Positions 1 to 12,430 of a stretch of DNA of 64,000 nucleotides are shown here, in pieces. The notes under the pieces were generated by a model that saw nothing but the letters and a program-made list of their open reading frames with translations, was not told the DNA's origin and ran no database searches. Both the position numbers and the translations under genes were made by a program. The stretch is taken from positions 248,001 to 312,000 of the forward strand of contig VDFB02321274.1 in the NCBI GenBank assembly GCA_007258455.2, written 5' to 3'. Position 1 is the stretch's first letter. Every line of letters begins with the position of its first letter. Source of the stretch: Sequoia sempervirens (Eukaryota; Streptophyta; Pinopsida; Cupressales; Cupressaceae).

Positions 1-1058
1 GCCAAGCTAGGAGGTGTGCATTCCTCGAAGCAACTCACTCACCATTTCGGCAACATAAGAATATATTTCTTCATGGATACAAAACAAACAGCCCAAGACT
101 CTTATTTATAGCTTTTTTGTCTCCCAATTTCAAATTCCAATTCCCTCCAAGATGGATGCCTAATCCAAATTCACATTCACCTCACAATAATATCTCATTT
201 TGCATTTCATTTCTCATTTCTCCAAGTCGTCCCACATCAAGAAAATAATATACTTTATCAAAATTGCTAATAAAGTATAAAGTGGCGTAAAAATATAATA
301 AAGTGAAATACTTTATAAAAAATTGCCTTTTTAATAAAATTAACTTATCTCTCCAAGAAGGTGTCCTCCAAGCCTTAGCAAAATTATTTCACTTAAAATG
401 TTATTTCCTTCAAATATCAAACTTTCCAAAATAATCACCTCAAAAGCTGGAGACCAACTGAATATACTGCCCTACTAGAAATAGCCATAATACCAAATTA
501 CTGAAATACTGCCAAAAATAGCACCAAGGATGTTGGAGACCAAACTACTCAAACTGACCTGCCAGATATAGCCACTAAACTGAACTACAAAAACCTTGCT
601 AAAAATAGCACTACTAAAATAAAACTTACTAAAAATAGCACACTGCTAAAAATAGTAAGTTGTTCCAAACTCATTTTAACCACAATCTGAGCAACTGTCG
701 TACTTACTAAAAATAGTAAGTCCAAAAAAGTCCTCCATTGCAGTTGCATGACACACCACTACAAAGCTCTCTGAAAACCCAGAAGGAATCCAGAATCCAA
801 ACTGCAAAACTCCAAAATGCAAGCCTCCAAAAGCAGTCAAGAATGCAAGTCAATAACCTGTCATGCATGTTACCTCATCATGAAGCTCTCCAAAAACCCA
901 GAAAGCTTCACTAGACATGCGTTAGAAACTCTCGCATGCAAGACCTCAAAACCTCCTCAGAAGTGGAAACCCTAATTTTTATTTCAACTTAGCCTACAAG
1001 TTTCTGAAAATAGGCTAAATCCAAATGAAGAGTGTAGAGCTAAATTGGGAACATTATA
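1..1058 (-). repeat. LTR of a Ty3/gypsy-type element, reverse oriented, cut by the window edge
   Basis: Read on the minus strand from 1058, the sequence begins TATAATGTTCCC and continues with GGATTTAGCCTATTTTC, GTAGGCTAAG and AATTAGGGTTTCC. The solo LTR at 39141 begins TGTAATGTCCC and has the same three blocks in the same order and spacing, so this is a diverged member of that family whose terminal TG has become TA. It interrupts the reverse transcriptase of the Tat element that resumes at 1060. Its other end and any target duplication are outside the window. Confidence 0.75.
599..716. promoter_or_regulatory. Cluster of four CTAAAAATAG (MEF2-type CArG) decamers in the LTR
   Basis: The palindromic-class decamer CTA(A/T)4TAG occurs at 599-608, 629-638, 646-655 and 707-716. 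The last lies in a perfect inverted repeat, ACTTACTA-AAAA-TAGTAAGT. CTA(A/T)4TAG is the MEF2-type CArG box bound by some MADS-domain dimers, including plant MIKC* proteins (family knowledge). That it acts as an enhancer here is inference. Confidence 0.45.
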
Positions 1059-1059
1059 G

Positions 1060-3960
1060 ATAGAGAAGATTTTGAAAGTTGGCTTTATCTATCCGATTGA
1101 GCATTCACCTTGGATATCAAATATTTTCACTGTCAGCAAGCTTGATGCTCCTATTCATATTTGCATTGATTTTCATGATCTCAATAAGGCTTCTCTTAAA
1201 GATGATTTTGCGTTGCTTAATATTGATATGACTATAGACTTAACTGCATGCCATGCCTTATTGCTTCATGTATGGATTCTTGGGTTATAATTTGATTCGT
1301 ATTAACCTAGAAGATCAGTATAAGATGGCCTTCACTACCCCTTGGGGTACCTTATGCTATGTAGTCATGCCATTTGGGTTAAAGAATGCTGGAGCAACTT
1401 ACCAACGAGCGATGATTCTTATCTTCCATGATTTCATTCACAAGATTTTAGAAGATTATGTCGATGGAATTTTGGCTAAGTCTATGACTCGTCAAGATCA
1501 CGTTGAGACTCTTTGTCTTATTTTTGAAAGGATTTAACTCTATAAAATGAGACTAAATCCTCTTAAGTGTATCTTTGGTTTAGATTCCAACAAGCTTTTA
1601 GGATTTAGTGTCTCTCATTATGGAATCGAAGTAGATACAAATAAGATTGATATAATTGTTAACATGTTTCATCCTAAAAAAATATCTCAACTACATAATT
1701 TGCAAGGGAAGATTTAGGAAATTTTTAGATTTGTATCTCAGTTGGTTGATCGCACCCTTCCCTTCACGGGTTTGTTGAAGAAAGATGTTCACTTTTAATG
1801 GGATGATGAGTGCAAAATTTTTTTTGAGTCAGTCAAGAGTTATTTGGACAATCCTTCTATCTTAATGCCGGTTGTGCAGGATAAACCCTTTTTGCTTTAT
1901 ATATTTGCATCATTTCATGCCTTAGTAGCTCTATTAGCTCAACATGATAATGATAGTAAAGAAAGAGCGATCTACTACATTATTTGTATTCTAGTTGATT
2001 ACGAAAATCATTATTTTTCCATGGAGAAATAATGTCTCACTCTCATTTTTGTGACATAGAAGTTATGACATTATGAAATTATCTTCTTCATGTTGAAACC
2101 CATATTATTGTAAAAAGTGATCTTATTAAACATCACTTTACCAAAATTGATCTTTCGGGGAGGTTGGTGAAATGGGTAATGTTTCTCTCTGAGTTTTACA
2201 TTAAGTTTGTGACTTAGAAAGCAATAAAAGGTCAAGTTGTTTATGATAAATTGGAAGAAGCTCCCTCATCTCACTCTTTCCCTAATATAGATTTATTTCC
2301 GAATGAAAATCTATTTGCAACAAACCATGAACCTGTATGGGAAATGTACTTCGATGGATCAAATCTTGTCAAGCTAGCTCTGAGGTAAGTGTTGTTTTAG
2401 TCTCACCCAAAGGCAAGCTAGTTCCCCTATCCTTTTGATTGGATTTAATTGCACTAACAACATCCCTTTAGTACAAATCCCTTATTGATAGCTTAAGTGC
2501 CACAATGGATTTAAACATTAAACATCTTTGCATTCATGGTGACTCTAAGCTTGTTGTAAATCAAATTATAGGAACCTATCAAGCCAAACAGAATAAGCTA
2601 TCTCAGTATCAGGATTTTTCCTTATCCTTGCTTGATCATTTCTCCGCTTTCACAATAAATAGTATCCATAAGAAATAAAATTGGCATGCAGATGCAATGA
2701 CAAGTTCAACCTCCCTTGTGTCTTCGAATGATGGTATAGAAGAATCCTACTTTGTGATTTACATTCTCTGCTCTGTTGTTGTCTTAGATAAACTTGAACC
2801 CAATGTTCTAGTGTGTGCTCACATAGACTCAAGGGAATGGTATTCTCACATTTATAATTATATGAAGACTGGAAATTTTCTTAGTGATGTGACTAAAAAC
2901 GCTCGCACTTGAATACAAAAACTTTCAGTATGATATGTTATATTGTCTTATGTTCTTTATCAAAAATCTTATAAAGGGATATTTTTGACAAACAATGGAG
3001 TAGGACTCCTTTGCCTTTGTCAAAAAGTGTCCTCAATGTCAACAACATAGCAATCTCATTCGATCTCCTACTCAAGAGTTTCAAAATCAAACCTCTCCTT
3101 GGCCATTCACAAAATGGGGGTTGGATATTATTGGAAAAATATCACCTCCTTCTAAAGAACATATATTCCCACTACTTATTACTTTACAAAATGGATCAAA
3201 GCTATTTACTTCGATCCATAAATGCTGAAACAATCTATAGCTTTCTTCTAAACAATATCATTGCCCATTTTGAATTGCCTTCTACCCTTGTTTTTGACAA
3301 TGGTACTTAATTTAAGAACAAAGCGATGAAGCAATTTGTTGAAAATTTTCATATTCAACATTGTTTCTCTACACCATATTATCCTTGGTCTAATGGCCAA
3401 GCTGAAATGTCTAATAAAAATCTTGAGTTGATTCTTCAAAAAAAGGTGAATAAACACGATAAAGATTGGCATACTCAATTGATGTACGCCTTGTGGGCCT
3501 ATCACATGAGTGTTCATATTACTATTGGTATAACCTTGTGTATGGTGTCAAGGCTATCATGCATTTAAAGTTGGAAATTTTATTTTTGCAGGTTTCCCTT
3601 AATGGGTTGATTGATGCTAACACTTATCGTGTTAATCATTTGTATCAGCTTGATTTGCTCGATGGGTGTCGATTGCAAGCCCTCAAACATATCCAAGCTT
3701 ATCAACAATTTGTTTCTAAACATTATAATCAAGGTTTTCTTTCTTGAACTTTTAGGGTAGGTGATCTCATTCTCTGTGAGAATCAAAGAAATGTAAATGC
3801 ACCACCTGATCAAAAGGGGAAGTTCAACCCTAATTGGTTAGGTCCTTACATAATCATCTTCATATATGGTTCCAGTGCCTATGGACTATCATCTATGGAT
3901 GGAATGCCTCTAAAAGAACCTATCAATGCAATGAATCTTCGTTGATACTAAGCATAGTGT
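1060..3960 (+). pseudogene. Decayed Ty3/gypsy pol, Tat lineage (RT, RNase H, second RNase H, integrase)
   Basis: This is the remnant of a reverse transcriptase-RNase H-integrase polyprotein that copied and inserted its element. RT is seen from 1072 (VGFIYPIEHSPW) with MPFGLKNAGATYQ near 1367. The catalytic box at 1457 reads YVDGIL instead of YVDDIL. A first RNase H follows (GRLVKWVMFLSEF, about 2158-2200). A second, archaeal-type RNase H then begins with WEMYFDGS near 2338 and HGDSKLVVNQ near 2538; two RNase H domains in series are a hallmark of the Tat clade. Integrase shows CPQCQQHS (about 3031), WGLDIIGK, DNGT near 3298, NGQAEMSNKNLELIL near 3393 and a C-terminal KFNPNWLGPY (about 3822). 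Many stops and frame changes make it non-functional. Everything 5' of RT, including gag and the 5' LTR, is outside the window beyond the LTR insertion. Confidence 0.85.
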
Positions 3961-4529
3961 CTATGTGGCATACACATGACACTCGTCCCTCAGGGATTCC
4001 AATTCACTATGCTCTGACATTCCTTCATTAACACATTATGTGCGTTGTGTTATGATGTGAACATTTGTATGTAATTAATTTCTTTAATTAGGAATTATAT
4101 ATACATGTGTTTTATTATGTTGTGTATCTATGCATTGTATTTGATTAATTATTTTGGTTAGGAAGTTAGATCATCATTGTATTTAATTAACATACATTCA
4201 ATGTGTTTTTATTAGATCATGATAGCATCTAATCTAAACATACATCCATAAAAATAAATCCATCACATAGCCATACATGAAAGTAAAAGTACATATAAGA
4301 ACACCATGATGTCACAAAAAATCTCATATAAATATATATATCAAAATTTCATGTACATGTCTCACACCACTGTATCAAAATGTGGTGATTGTATATTTGT
4401 ATATGTATGTACATAAAAAATAATGCTATACATCAAAATAATATGATTCGATCTACAAAATATGGCATGCAAAATGGGCCTCTAGCCCTTGGGCGCATGG
4501 CTCCTTAAGCCTTTTGGTCTTGGTGGTGG
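3961..4529. other. Spacer between Tat integrase and antisense gene, no gene seen
   Basis: AT-rich sequence with runs such as ATTAATTA and TATATATA. I see no coding signal on either strand. It probably belongs to the untranslated spacer of the Tat element. Confidence 0.5.
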
Positions 4530-7015
4530 TGGTGGAGGTGGATGTTGAATGAATGTGAGTGAGTGTGACAAACACAATTGTAACATAAACATGCTTCATT
4601 ACCACAGTCCTTGGACCTCTCCTCGCAACTTGACCACCTCCTCTCATAGCTTGATGTCTCGCTCATGGGCTTCTCATAGATCCTCTTGAAGTTGTTGCAC
4701 CCAAGGATTGACAACTAGCCTCATTGCCTCCACCTGCCTATCAAGGTCATCAAATCAATTTTGTAGGGTGTCACATGCCACTATGGCACACTCTACTTGT
4801 GTCATTGCCTAATCTCACTTGGCTAGTGTAGTGCAAAGCTCTACCAAGTGTTGATCCCATTGCTCGATCAACACTAAAAAGTCAACAACCCTCTAGATGG
4901 TCTCCATGTGTGCCTCCTTGTAAGTGGTCCTTAGCCACGCTACAAGATCAAAAAGGTAGGCATATCACACCATTGAAGTTGGATTGTAAGCATCTAGGAC
5001 ACTCCTCTAGATAGGCATGATCGAAGCCACCTTAGCAATGCATTACCCAACAAAGGCGATCCACTCTTGTGTGTTAATTGCAATCATATAGAAAGTGGAC
5101 GCTATCAGTACTAGATCATATTAAAACATATGCATATATATGAGATAAACTAAAGTAAAAAGTACTAAAAGGAAATAACACACATCACATTAGTACCTAG
5201 ATCCCCATCTTGCCAATGTGGATCAGGTCGGGGTGCAATGTGGGGTCTTATTTTCACCATTGTAGGAGGGATGACTGCTTAGCTCGAAGGTAGCGTCAAT
5301 GAGATAGGGACCACTCATGGAGGTGATGACACCCTCTATCACCATCTTGACCTCTCTGTCACTCCACTTGTAGTCACCTTTCCCTCCTCACTATCATCGT
5401 CACCGTGATCCTTACCTCCTGGCCCCTGTGCACTGGTATGGCCCATGGGGGCATCCATTGAGAAAATCGATGTCATACCAGTCGTCGCCCACCACTATAC
5501 AAAACCATGGGTGAGATCGACATCATTGGTAGGAAGAGCTAGAGGTTGGTTATCATTGTCTGACCCATCATCGCTAACCGTGACGTCCACTAGGCTTGGA
5601 CGAGGATGATCCCTCACTTGTGTGGTGATCCCCACTGAACATGTGTAGGAGGCACTAGAGGGATGTTTTGTACTTTATCAAACTAGACCAAGCAACCCAA
5701 TGCCAATAATATGAGATGATGATGTAATTTGATCACCCCACTAGGAACCGATTGGGCTACATGCATTGTAGTTGCCTCCTGTTTGTGGGCCAAATCCCAA
5801 TCCTCTGATAAGTATGCCACCTAATGCATTGTACCCTCAAATAATCAAACTATAATCTCCAAAAAGAAAGCTCATTGTGTCTCCAATCATGTACCAATGG
5901 GTATGCATGGGCCATGGGTGTACCAAGTGTGATACCTCGAGGAAACTCGACTAGATGTGTGCATCTGATATATGCAAACACCCACACCTATAGAAGAGTG
6001 TAGACTGCGAGACTGTAATACTCATAATGTACATAGCACCTGAGGTCATGGTACAAGTGAGACAACATGCTCTGACCACAGGTAAGACATTATAGTGCTC
6101 CTCCATTGCCCAAATGTAATGGATGAGGCCCTCATGTAGGTGTGAGCCTCGCCCATCCATCACGATGCGAAGGGTGACTATAACAATCATGACTCTCTAA
6201 ATGAGTGGAATTACCACTTGCTCCTACTTGAGCCATCACATATAGATGTGGCTCATAGTGTTTTTCAGGTCCACCCGCCCGACAGTACTGTTAGCCCTCT
6301 GCAATGTCATGTGACATCCTAGTCTCATCGTAGGTCGCCCACTGCCCTCGGATGGGGAGGCAAGCGATCTGATAAATGTTCTCCAACATGAAAATCATCT
6401 CATGCATTGATAGGTGGAAGCTACATATATTTGCATCCCAACGCTCCATGAGCACCATGAGCGCCATAAGCATCAATGTGTGATACTAGATCTTCGACAT
6501 GGTGTAGACCCACCAAAGGCCTACTTGCCATAGTAGATCTTGGTCATCTGTGTGCATCTAGTTGTTGTGATCATGCAACAATGTCAATAGATGCTTGACT
6601 ACATGCTCCCTAATCTCTAGCCACTCCTGCAATAGAAAAAGATTTCACATCAGTTCTATCTACATCATAAGAAAAAAAATTATATCTCTAACATCAAAAT
6701 TATTCTAAGTTCGCCTTTGGGACAAAGGCACGTCACACTAACGCCTGAGGCCAAATACCTCCTCAACACCCATGCACATGCTAGAAAATAGCATGACAAG
6801 AGGACCCTGACGCGTTGTCTGGATGGAAGTGCGTTAGCTAGACACCTCCACACCAGCTAGACGCCTGTGCTGCTCAAGAAGACAAATCTAAAAATATGCA
6901 CTAAAAAGACAAAGTTGGGTCATATTCCTTGTACCTCATTGATCTTGCCACCCTCAACTATTGTTGTGCGGAGCTTCTTGATCCTCAGGGCCATGTAATC
7001 TCATCTACGAGGCAT
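4530..7015 (-). pseudogene. Antisense plant mobile domain (PMD) gene inside the Tat element, with an intron
   Basis: Read on the minus strand, a short first exon (7015 to 6935, MPRR*DYMALRIKKLR then TTIVEGGKINE) ends at GAG|gtacaa. An acceptor ctattgcag opens exon 2 at 6626 (EWLEIREHVVKHLL). The core MERWDANICSFHLSMHEM, then LENIYQIACLPIRGQ (about 6350-6450), matches the conserved start of the plant mobile domain. Further blocks are VLPVVRACCL (about 6050-6090) and, after frame changes, FDKVQNIPLVPPTHVQW (about 5630-5685). A coiled-coil-like tail (WVQQLQEDL, EEVVKLRGEVQGLW) lies at about 4610-4720. PMD proteins of the MAIN/MAIL1 family have both host and transposon-borne forms, and Tat-clade retrotransposons are known to carry extra, sometimes antisense, ORFs. 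This copy has several stops and frameshifts and is dead. It sits between integrase and the 3' LTR, opposite in direction to pol. Confidence 0.75.
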
Positions 7016-7515
7016 TTTTTCGGCTTCTCTCTCACAAAAGTCAACAATCTCCTCACCGTGAATAGTGTAAATGACCCTTCTATGGGCCCACTCGGGTATA
7101 TAGGTCATTTTGGCCCATTTTTCCTAGTGGAAGTGGTCCTTCCATCCTTCTTATTTTTACTCCACCTAGTTGGGGGAAAAAATAGGAGAGGGCATATATT
7201 CACCTCTTCATCATATTTTGCTTCCAAACCACTAAATTTTCTTAAGCATTCTTCTCGGTGTGGTAGCTTCTTTTGATTTTTGAAACTAACCTAAATTTGA
7301 GTTTTTCAAAATGAAACTTCACGTCTAGCGTTATAGTTTCTCGTTGAGCTAAAATTATGGGGGCATCATTAGTATTCACTTGTTTGGTACCTCTGCGGCC
7401 TCTACAATATCCTTTTTATACACAAATTCATAAAAATTTCAAATTTTTGACCTTGCATTAATGTCTTCTTTTCTACTTTAGTGTAGCTATTTTTTCTCCA
7501 AAAATTCAACTCACT
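7016..7515. other. Spacer upstream of the antisense PMD gene and before the PPT
   Basis: No conserved coding sequence is visible on either strand. By position it would hold the promoter of the antisense PMD gene, but I recognise no specific element. A plus-strand open frame across 6929-7276 is mostly the complement of PMD exon 1 and its leader. Confidence 0.4.
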
Positions 7516-7530
7516 AAAGTGGGGGAAAAA
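7516..7530 (+). other. Polypurine tract of the Tat element
   Basis: AAAGTGGGGGAAAAA lies directly before the LTR start TGTAGTGTTG. A purine run next to the 3' LTR primes plus-strand DNA synthesis in LTR retrotransposons. It fixes the orientation of this element as plus. Confidence 0.75.
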
Positions 7531-8754
7531 TGTAGTGTTGTAAAATTGCACCTCATGGCAATATCACACTTGCACATTTAGCCCACTGCATTTATGGCAC
7601 CCAACCGCATTTATGACAAAATCCTTATGAGTTAAAACTTCACGATTTCAACTCCATAAGGTCCAATGATGAAGTGATAGAAATATGCCACCTCATTTCT
7701 TGTAAATTTTTGAGTTGGATGCTTACATGACGTGTGGATGTCTGCACAACGTGTTGATGTTCGCATGACACATAAGCATCCCCATAATTTCCAAGTTTAA
7801 ATGAGGGAATCTCGCAAACTCGGCCCATGACACACATTGTCGTGGCAGAATCACGAGTGTAACAACTCTTCCCACCCATACAACCTTACAAAACTCCATT
7901 TTTCACATCTATTCTCATTCATTCTCATCTCCTTGCAATTCATTCTCACTCCAACTTGATCTCTTTCTCTTTTCTCTTCTACACTTCTTCTCTGCAACAA
8001 AGCTCTACCGAATTCATGTCTTGTCAACAACCAAGGCTCTCTTGCAAGCATACAATGTCTCATCTATCAAGCCAAGAGGGAGCCACAAAATATTGATAAC
8101 ACTCTCTTTTTGATTTGCCTTGTCTTTTCTATTTACAAATATACTTGTCTTGTCTATTTTATTTGTGATGTGAGCTATCCTCCATAGTGGGCTTTGTATT
8201 TATCACACATCTCATCTATTTTATTACAAGTCTCATCTATTTTCTATCTATCTGGCTATCTGTGGAGGTGAAAACACCAAAATGGGGGTTTGACTGAGGC
8301 AAGCCCCAAAACAACCTCAACACTTTTCCTTGTCCTTGTTGTGTGCAAGTTTCTATACTCAAAGAGTTGGGTACTCATTGTTTCCTAGTTTTTAGCTCTT
8401 GGTTTGACAAGGACGATAGCCCAGGGTGCAAAAATATGTGCAACACGTTGGCTTTCTTTTTTCATGATTTTGTCCTCTCGGGAGCAAATTATATAAGTTT
8501 TCCTCTTTCTATTTTTGTAATATACATTTTGTATTCTCTTACCAGATTTTGTTAATTTGTAATTTTCCCTTCATAACTTAGTATTTCATTTAATTATATT
8601 TTTTCAATCTCTTTCATCTTGCATCCCATCACTTGAGCTTTGTACTTTGAGGTAATTGAGGGGTATTCGATCCCTATAGACTCTTCCTTTCCCTAGAGAC
8701 TCGACAATAGTGAATCCCCTCCATTACAAGGACTATTGGGCTCCACACCCCACA
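7531..8754 (+). repeat. 3' LTR of the Tat element
   Basis: It starts TGTAGTGTTG immediately after the polypurine tract. The end is placed at a CA near GGGCTCCACACCCCACACA but is uncertain by several bases because the partner LTR lies outside the window. The stretch contains no convincing ORF. Its second half has the pyrimidine-rich, transcript-leader look common in Tat LTRs (CTCTTCCTTTCCCTAGAG). Confidence 0.65.
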
Positions 8755-9320
8755 CAAATATCAAAAGTAAAAATAAAAAATGAGAAAACTAATGTACTAT
8801 AAGGGACTTCACAAATGTTGAATGAAAAAACATGTCAATTCACAAAAGAGTTTGAATTTTTTTCTTATACAAATAAGTTATGTGAAGCCATGGGACTCAT
8901 AGGATTGTATGTATTTGATAATTTTTTATTTCACATTGTAGCTCATGCAAAAAACCGAAGAAATAATGGGAAAAACTTGATGAATTTTGTGGTACCATTA
9001 ATTAGTTTCATGTCTTGAAACTAGGGGCAAATTTGAAATCACAATCTCCAAATTATTTTCCTTCTATTTAGGGCATTCTTGTGAATTTCAAATTTATTTT
9101 TCTATAATTGAAAGGTTGTGGACATAATAAATTTCATAAGGAATAAATGTTCCTAATTTTTTTCTAAGTTGAAGGTCCCATTTTAGGTGTTTTCATCTAC
9201 TTTATATTATATTGGGATGCCTTGGGGATTGATTTTATATTCCCATATTTGAGTTTTTTGTAAGTATTTTACTAGGGTGCTATCCAAGTTGATTTAGATG
9301 AGCACTCTTCCTAGTTCTAG
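8755..9320. other. Unassigned AT-rich stretch between Tat LTR and copia remnant
   Basis: No recognisable domain, LTR end or primer-binding site. A 67-codon open frame at 8815-9018 is unlike anything I know and is probably chance. The missing 5' part of the copia remnant should have lain here. Confidence 0.4.
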
Positions 9321-12300
9321 GATTCAAGATTTGATAACTTAATATTCAAAAGTTAAAGGTAAGAATGAGAAGAATTTTAAGACATAATCTGATTCAATTA
9401 GTGAGCTTCCCTCCAAATAAAATTAGAAGAATGATAAGAATTTCATTCATTATTCTTCCAAGTTTGGCAATTATACCTCCAAAATGAAGAATATGACATG
9501 CAATCCTTCCTCTTTTTGTGGTAACCTTGGCCTCAATGAATCCATTTATTGGAAAAGATTAGAAACTATGAAGGAAGCCATGCAATGATACATGATTTAT
9601 ATCTCTAAGCCCTCTTCAGTAGGTAAAAAGAAAGCATTTTCTACATGATATTTGTAAGGATTATCATCACATGGTTGAATATTTGCTTTAGGTGCTTCAC
9701 ACCACATGCCACATTCACATGATCTAATTTGTTCACTTTTTGAAAATAATATTTCTTAGAAATTACAATGGAAAAAACTTCACAAATTCCTATTTTGGGA
9801 TCAAGTATGATACAATTAACTAGTTCATGTGTCAATTATGTGCCCTTTGTTCAAAATATTTCTACTATTCTAGTTTTTCTATCATAATTTTAATTCTAGT
9901 GAGGAAAAGATAATCGAGTTTTCCCTCGTGGTTTGTGGTCATTCAAGATCTTTATAATATTGAGATGGTTTTGCTATAGGTTTTGTTGATCACATATCCC
10001 ATTTGTATATGTTTGATGGTTTTGTGTCTTCTTTAGGATCATTTATTGTAGCAGATATATATTCTTTGAGTAGCCTATGGGATAAATTTTTTGGCCATTT
10101 AAATTACAACTATCTCTACCAATTAAACACAAAGATTTAATTATTGGTCTTCCTAGTATTTCATGCATTGAAGGAGTTTTCCAAGGTTCAGTATTTGGAA
10201 AACATCATCAGGATCCCTTTCCCAAGGATAAGGCCTCTTGTGCTAAGGCACCTCTATAGTTGGTTCATAGTCATCTCATGTCATTTCTAATTCCATCATT
10301 TTTAGCGGCTAGGTATATTGCACCTTTATTGATGACTTCTCATGACATGCATGGGTGTACTTTCTCAAGTACAAGAGTGATGATTTCACCACTTTGAAAA
10401 AATTCAAAGCATTTATGAAGTAGTCAAGACTTTATCTTTGGTAGATATGCATAGATAATGGGGGAATATGTGATCCAAGCATTTCAATATTTGTATAGTG
10501 AGCATGACATTCAACATAAAAAAAAAAAATCATTACACTCCTCAATAAAATGGTTTGGTTGAGATGAAGCAAATGATGTTATAGAATATGGATAATTGTA
10601 TGATATAGTTTAGGTCCGTGACATGCACCTTTTGGGATAAAGCAATCAATTGTGCTATCTACATTGAACTACATGAGCCACAAGATGATGAATAATGACT
10701 CTTGAGGAGGCTTGGTCCCATGTTAAGACTAATGTTTCCTTCTTCAAAGTATTTGGTAATAAGGCTTGGGAATTTATTCTAGATGGTCTATGTAAGGAAA
10801 TGCAAAAGAAGAGTCAACCCTTGATTTTTTCTAGATGTTGTGAAGGTGTGAAGATTACAATTTTTTTGATCTTGTCTTTAAGAATGTCTACTTTGAATGA
10901 GATGTTTAGTTTCATGAGAACTTCACATAGATGGATTTACCATCTCTTGCTTCTTCATTGCTACCTACTTCACCTTCTTCATCACCTAACAAAAATTTCT
11001 TCTTGGAACTAATTTAGATGATGGTATTAATCAACCACCTCTTGCTAAATATTATTTACCCTATTTGTCCCACACTACTCTTGAGAAGGTTAGACCTTTA
11101 GTTGGAAATCCCATAAGTTCTTGCCACATTCATTCATATAAAACATGTGTCAACATTTTGAGTCATACAAATTTAGATTATCCTTTGATGGTTGGGTGCA
11201 AGTGGGTGCATCACACCAAATATGTAGTAGATAGGTCTATCTATAAGTATAAGACATGTGCCTAAGGGGTTTTCTTAGGTTGAGGGAATTGATTATTTTG
11301 AGACCTTTGATCCTATTACAAAGATGGATTCTTTTCATCTTGTACTCTTGTTGCATCACTTGGATGGTCAATTTTGTAGATGGATGCAAAGATTATCTTC
11401 TTGCATAGTGACCTTCATGAGGAGATATACATGGATTTGGTTCAGGGATTTATGTATCACTCTTCACCTGTTTATGAATTTTTTTGTTCATTGTATGGTC
11501 TGAAACAGGCCCCTCAATCTTGGTACAAGAACATGGATATATTCTTACTTCTAGTTTTCCCATGCTACCATTTTGTGATAAAAATTTACACTCATAGATA
11601 CATGGTGATAATATTTGAGTTCGTCTATTGTGAGTGGATGATTTGATTCTCACCAAAATTCCCGCCTCCATGATTTGAGGTGTCCAATAATTATTAAAGG
11701 AGTAATTATGAAAGATCTTAGACTTTTGTATTTCTTCCTTGGTTTTCCTAGGTTCTTCAAACTTTTGAGGGGATATTAAATTTTTAGTAGAAGCATGCTC
11801 TTGAATTGATTTAGATATTCAAAATTACTAATTGCAAGCCTATTCCTACACCATTTCAACTAGGTTTCGTATAGTCTACTAGTTGCAATTCACCCATAGT
11901 TGATGCTACAATGTATTGGTAGCTACTTGATAGTCATTTGCACTTGACACATAATTTTCTTAATATTTATTTATAGTTGGCCTTATCACTTATTTCTTTT
12001 AGAAGCCTCACAAGAGTCATTGGAAGGCAACCACATGTATCTTATGTTTATCCAAGACACATAGATCATATTGGAATTTTCTACACATGACGAACTTCTC
12101 AAATTATAGGCTTCATTAACTTGGATTGGGTTGGTGATGTTAATAGTCACAAGTCTAATTTTTGTTTTGTATTTTGTTTTGGTTCTAACTTGATTTTATG
12201 GTCTTTTGAGAAGTAGACAACTATTATATTATTATCTAATAAAGTTGAGTATCAAGATGTAATATTAGCTAGCTATAAGGTTCTTTGGTTTCAATAGTTG

Positions 12301-12430
12301 ATGACTATGTTCATATTTCCTATTGATCATCCAACTACTCTTTGGAATGATAATGAAAGTGTCATTCACATTTCACACAACCTAGTGAAGTGTTAGAAGA
12401 TTAAGCACATCAAGGTCCACATGAAATTCA
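9321..12430 (+). pseudogene. Older Ty1/copia element, gag to RNase H, heavily decayed and interrupted at 12430
   Basis: The order gag, integrase, RT, RNase H identifies a Ty1/copia polyprotein. A degenerate gag zinc knuckle is seen at about 9498-9595 (FCGNLGLNESIYWKRL, then METMKEAMQ-like). Integrase shows CTFIDDFS then HAWVYFLKYKSDDF near 10320-10380, DNGG near 10453, and YTPQ then NGLVEMKQ near 10530-10570. RT shows GCKWVHHTKY (about 11195), MDAKIIFLHSDLHEEIY (11380) and YGLKQAPQSWYKN (about 11500). RNase H shows LDWVGDVNSHKS (about 12120), NKVEYQDVILA and NESVIHISHN. Stops occur every few dozen codons. The frame stops at KVHMKF where a younger copia element inserted, and resumes at 17925. 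No 5' LTR was found, so the 5' end is probably deleted. Confidence 0.8.
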
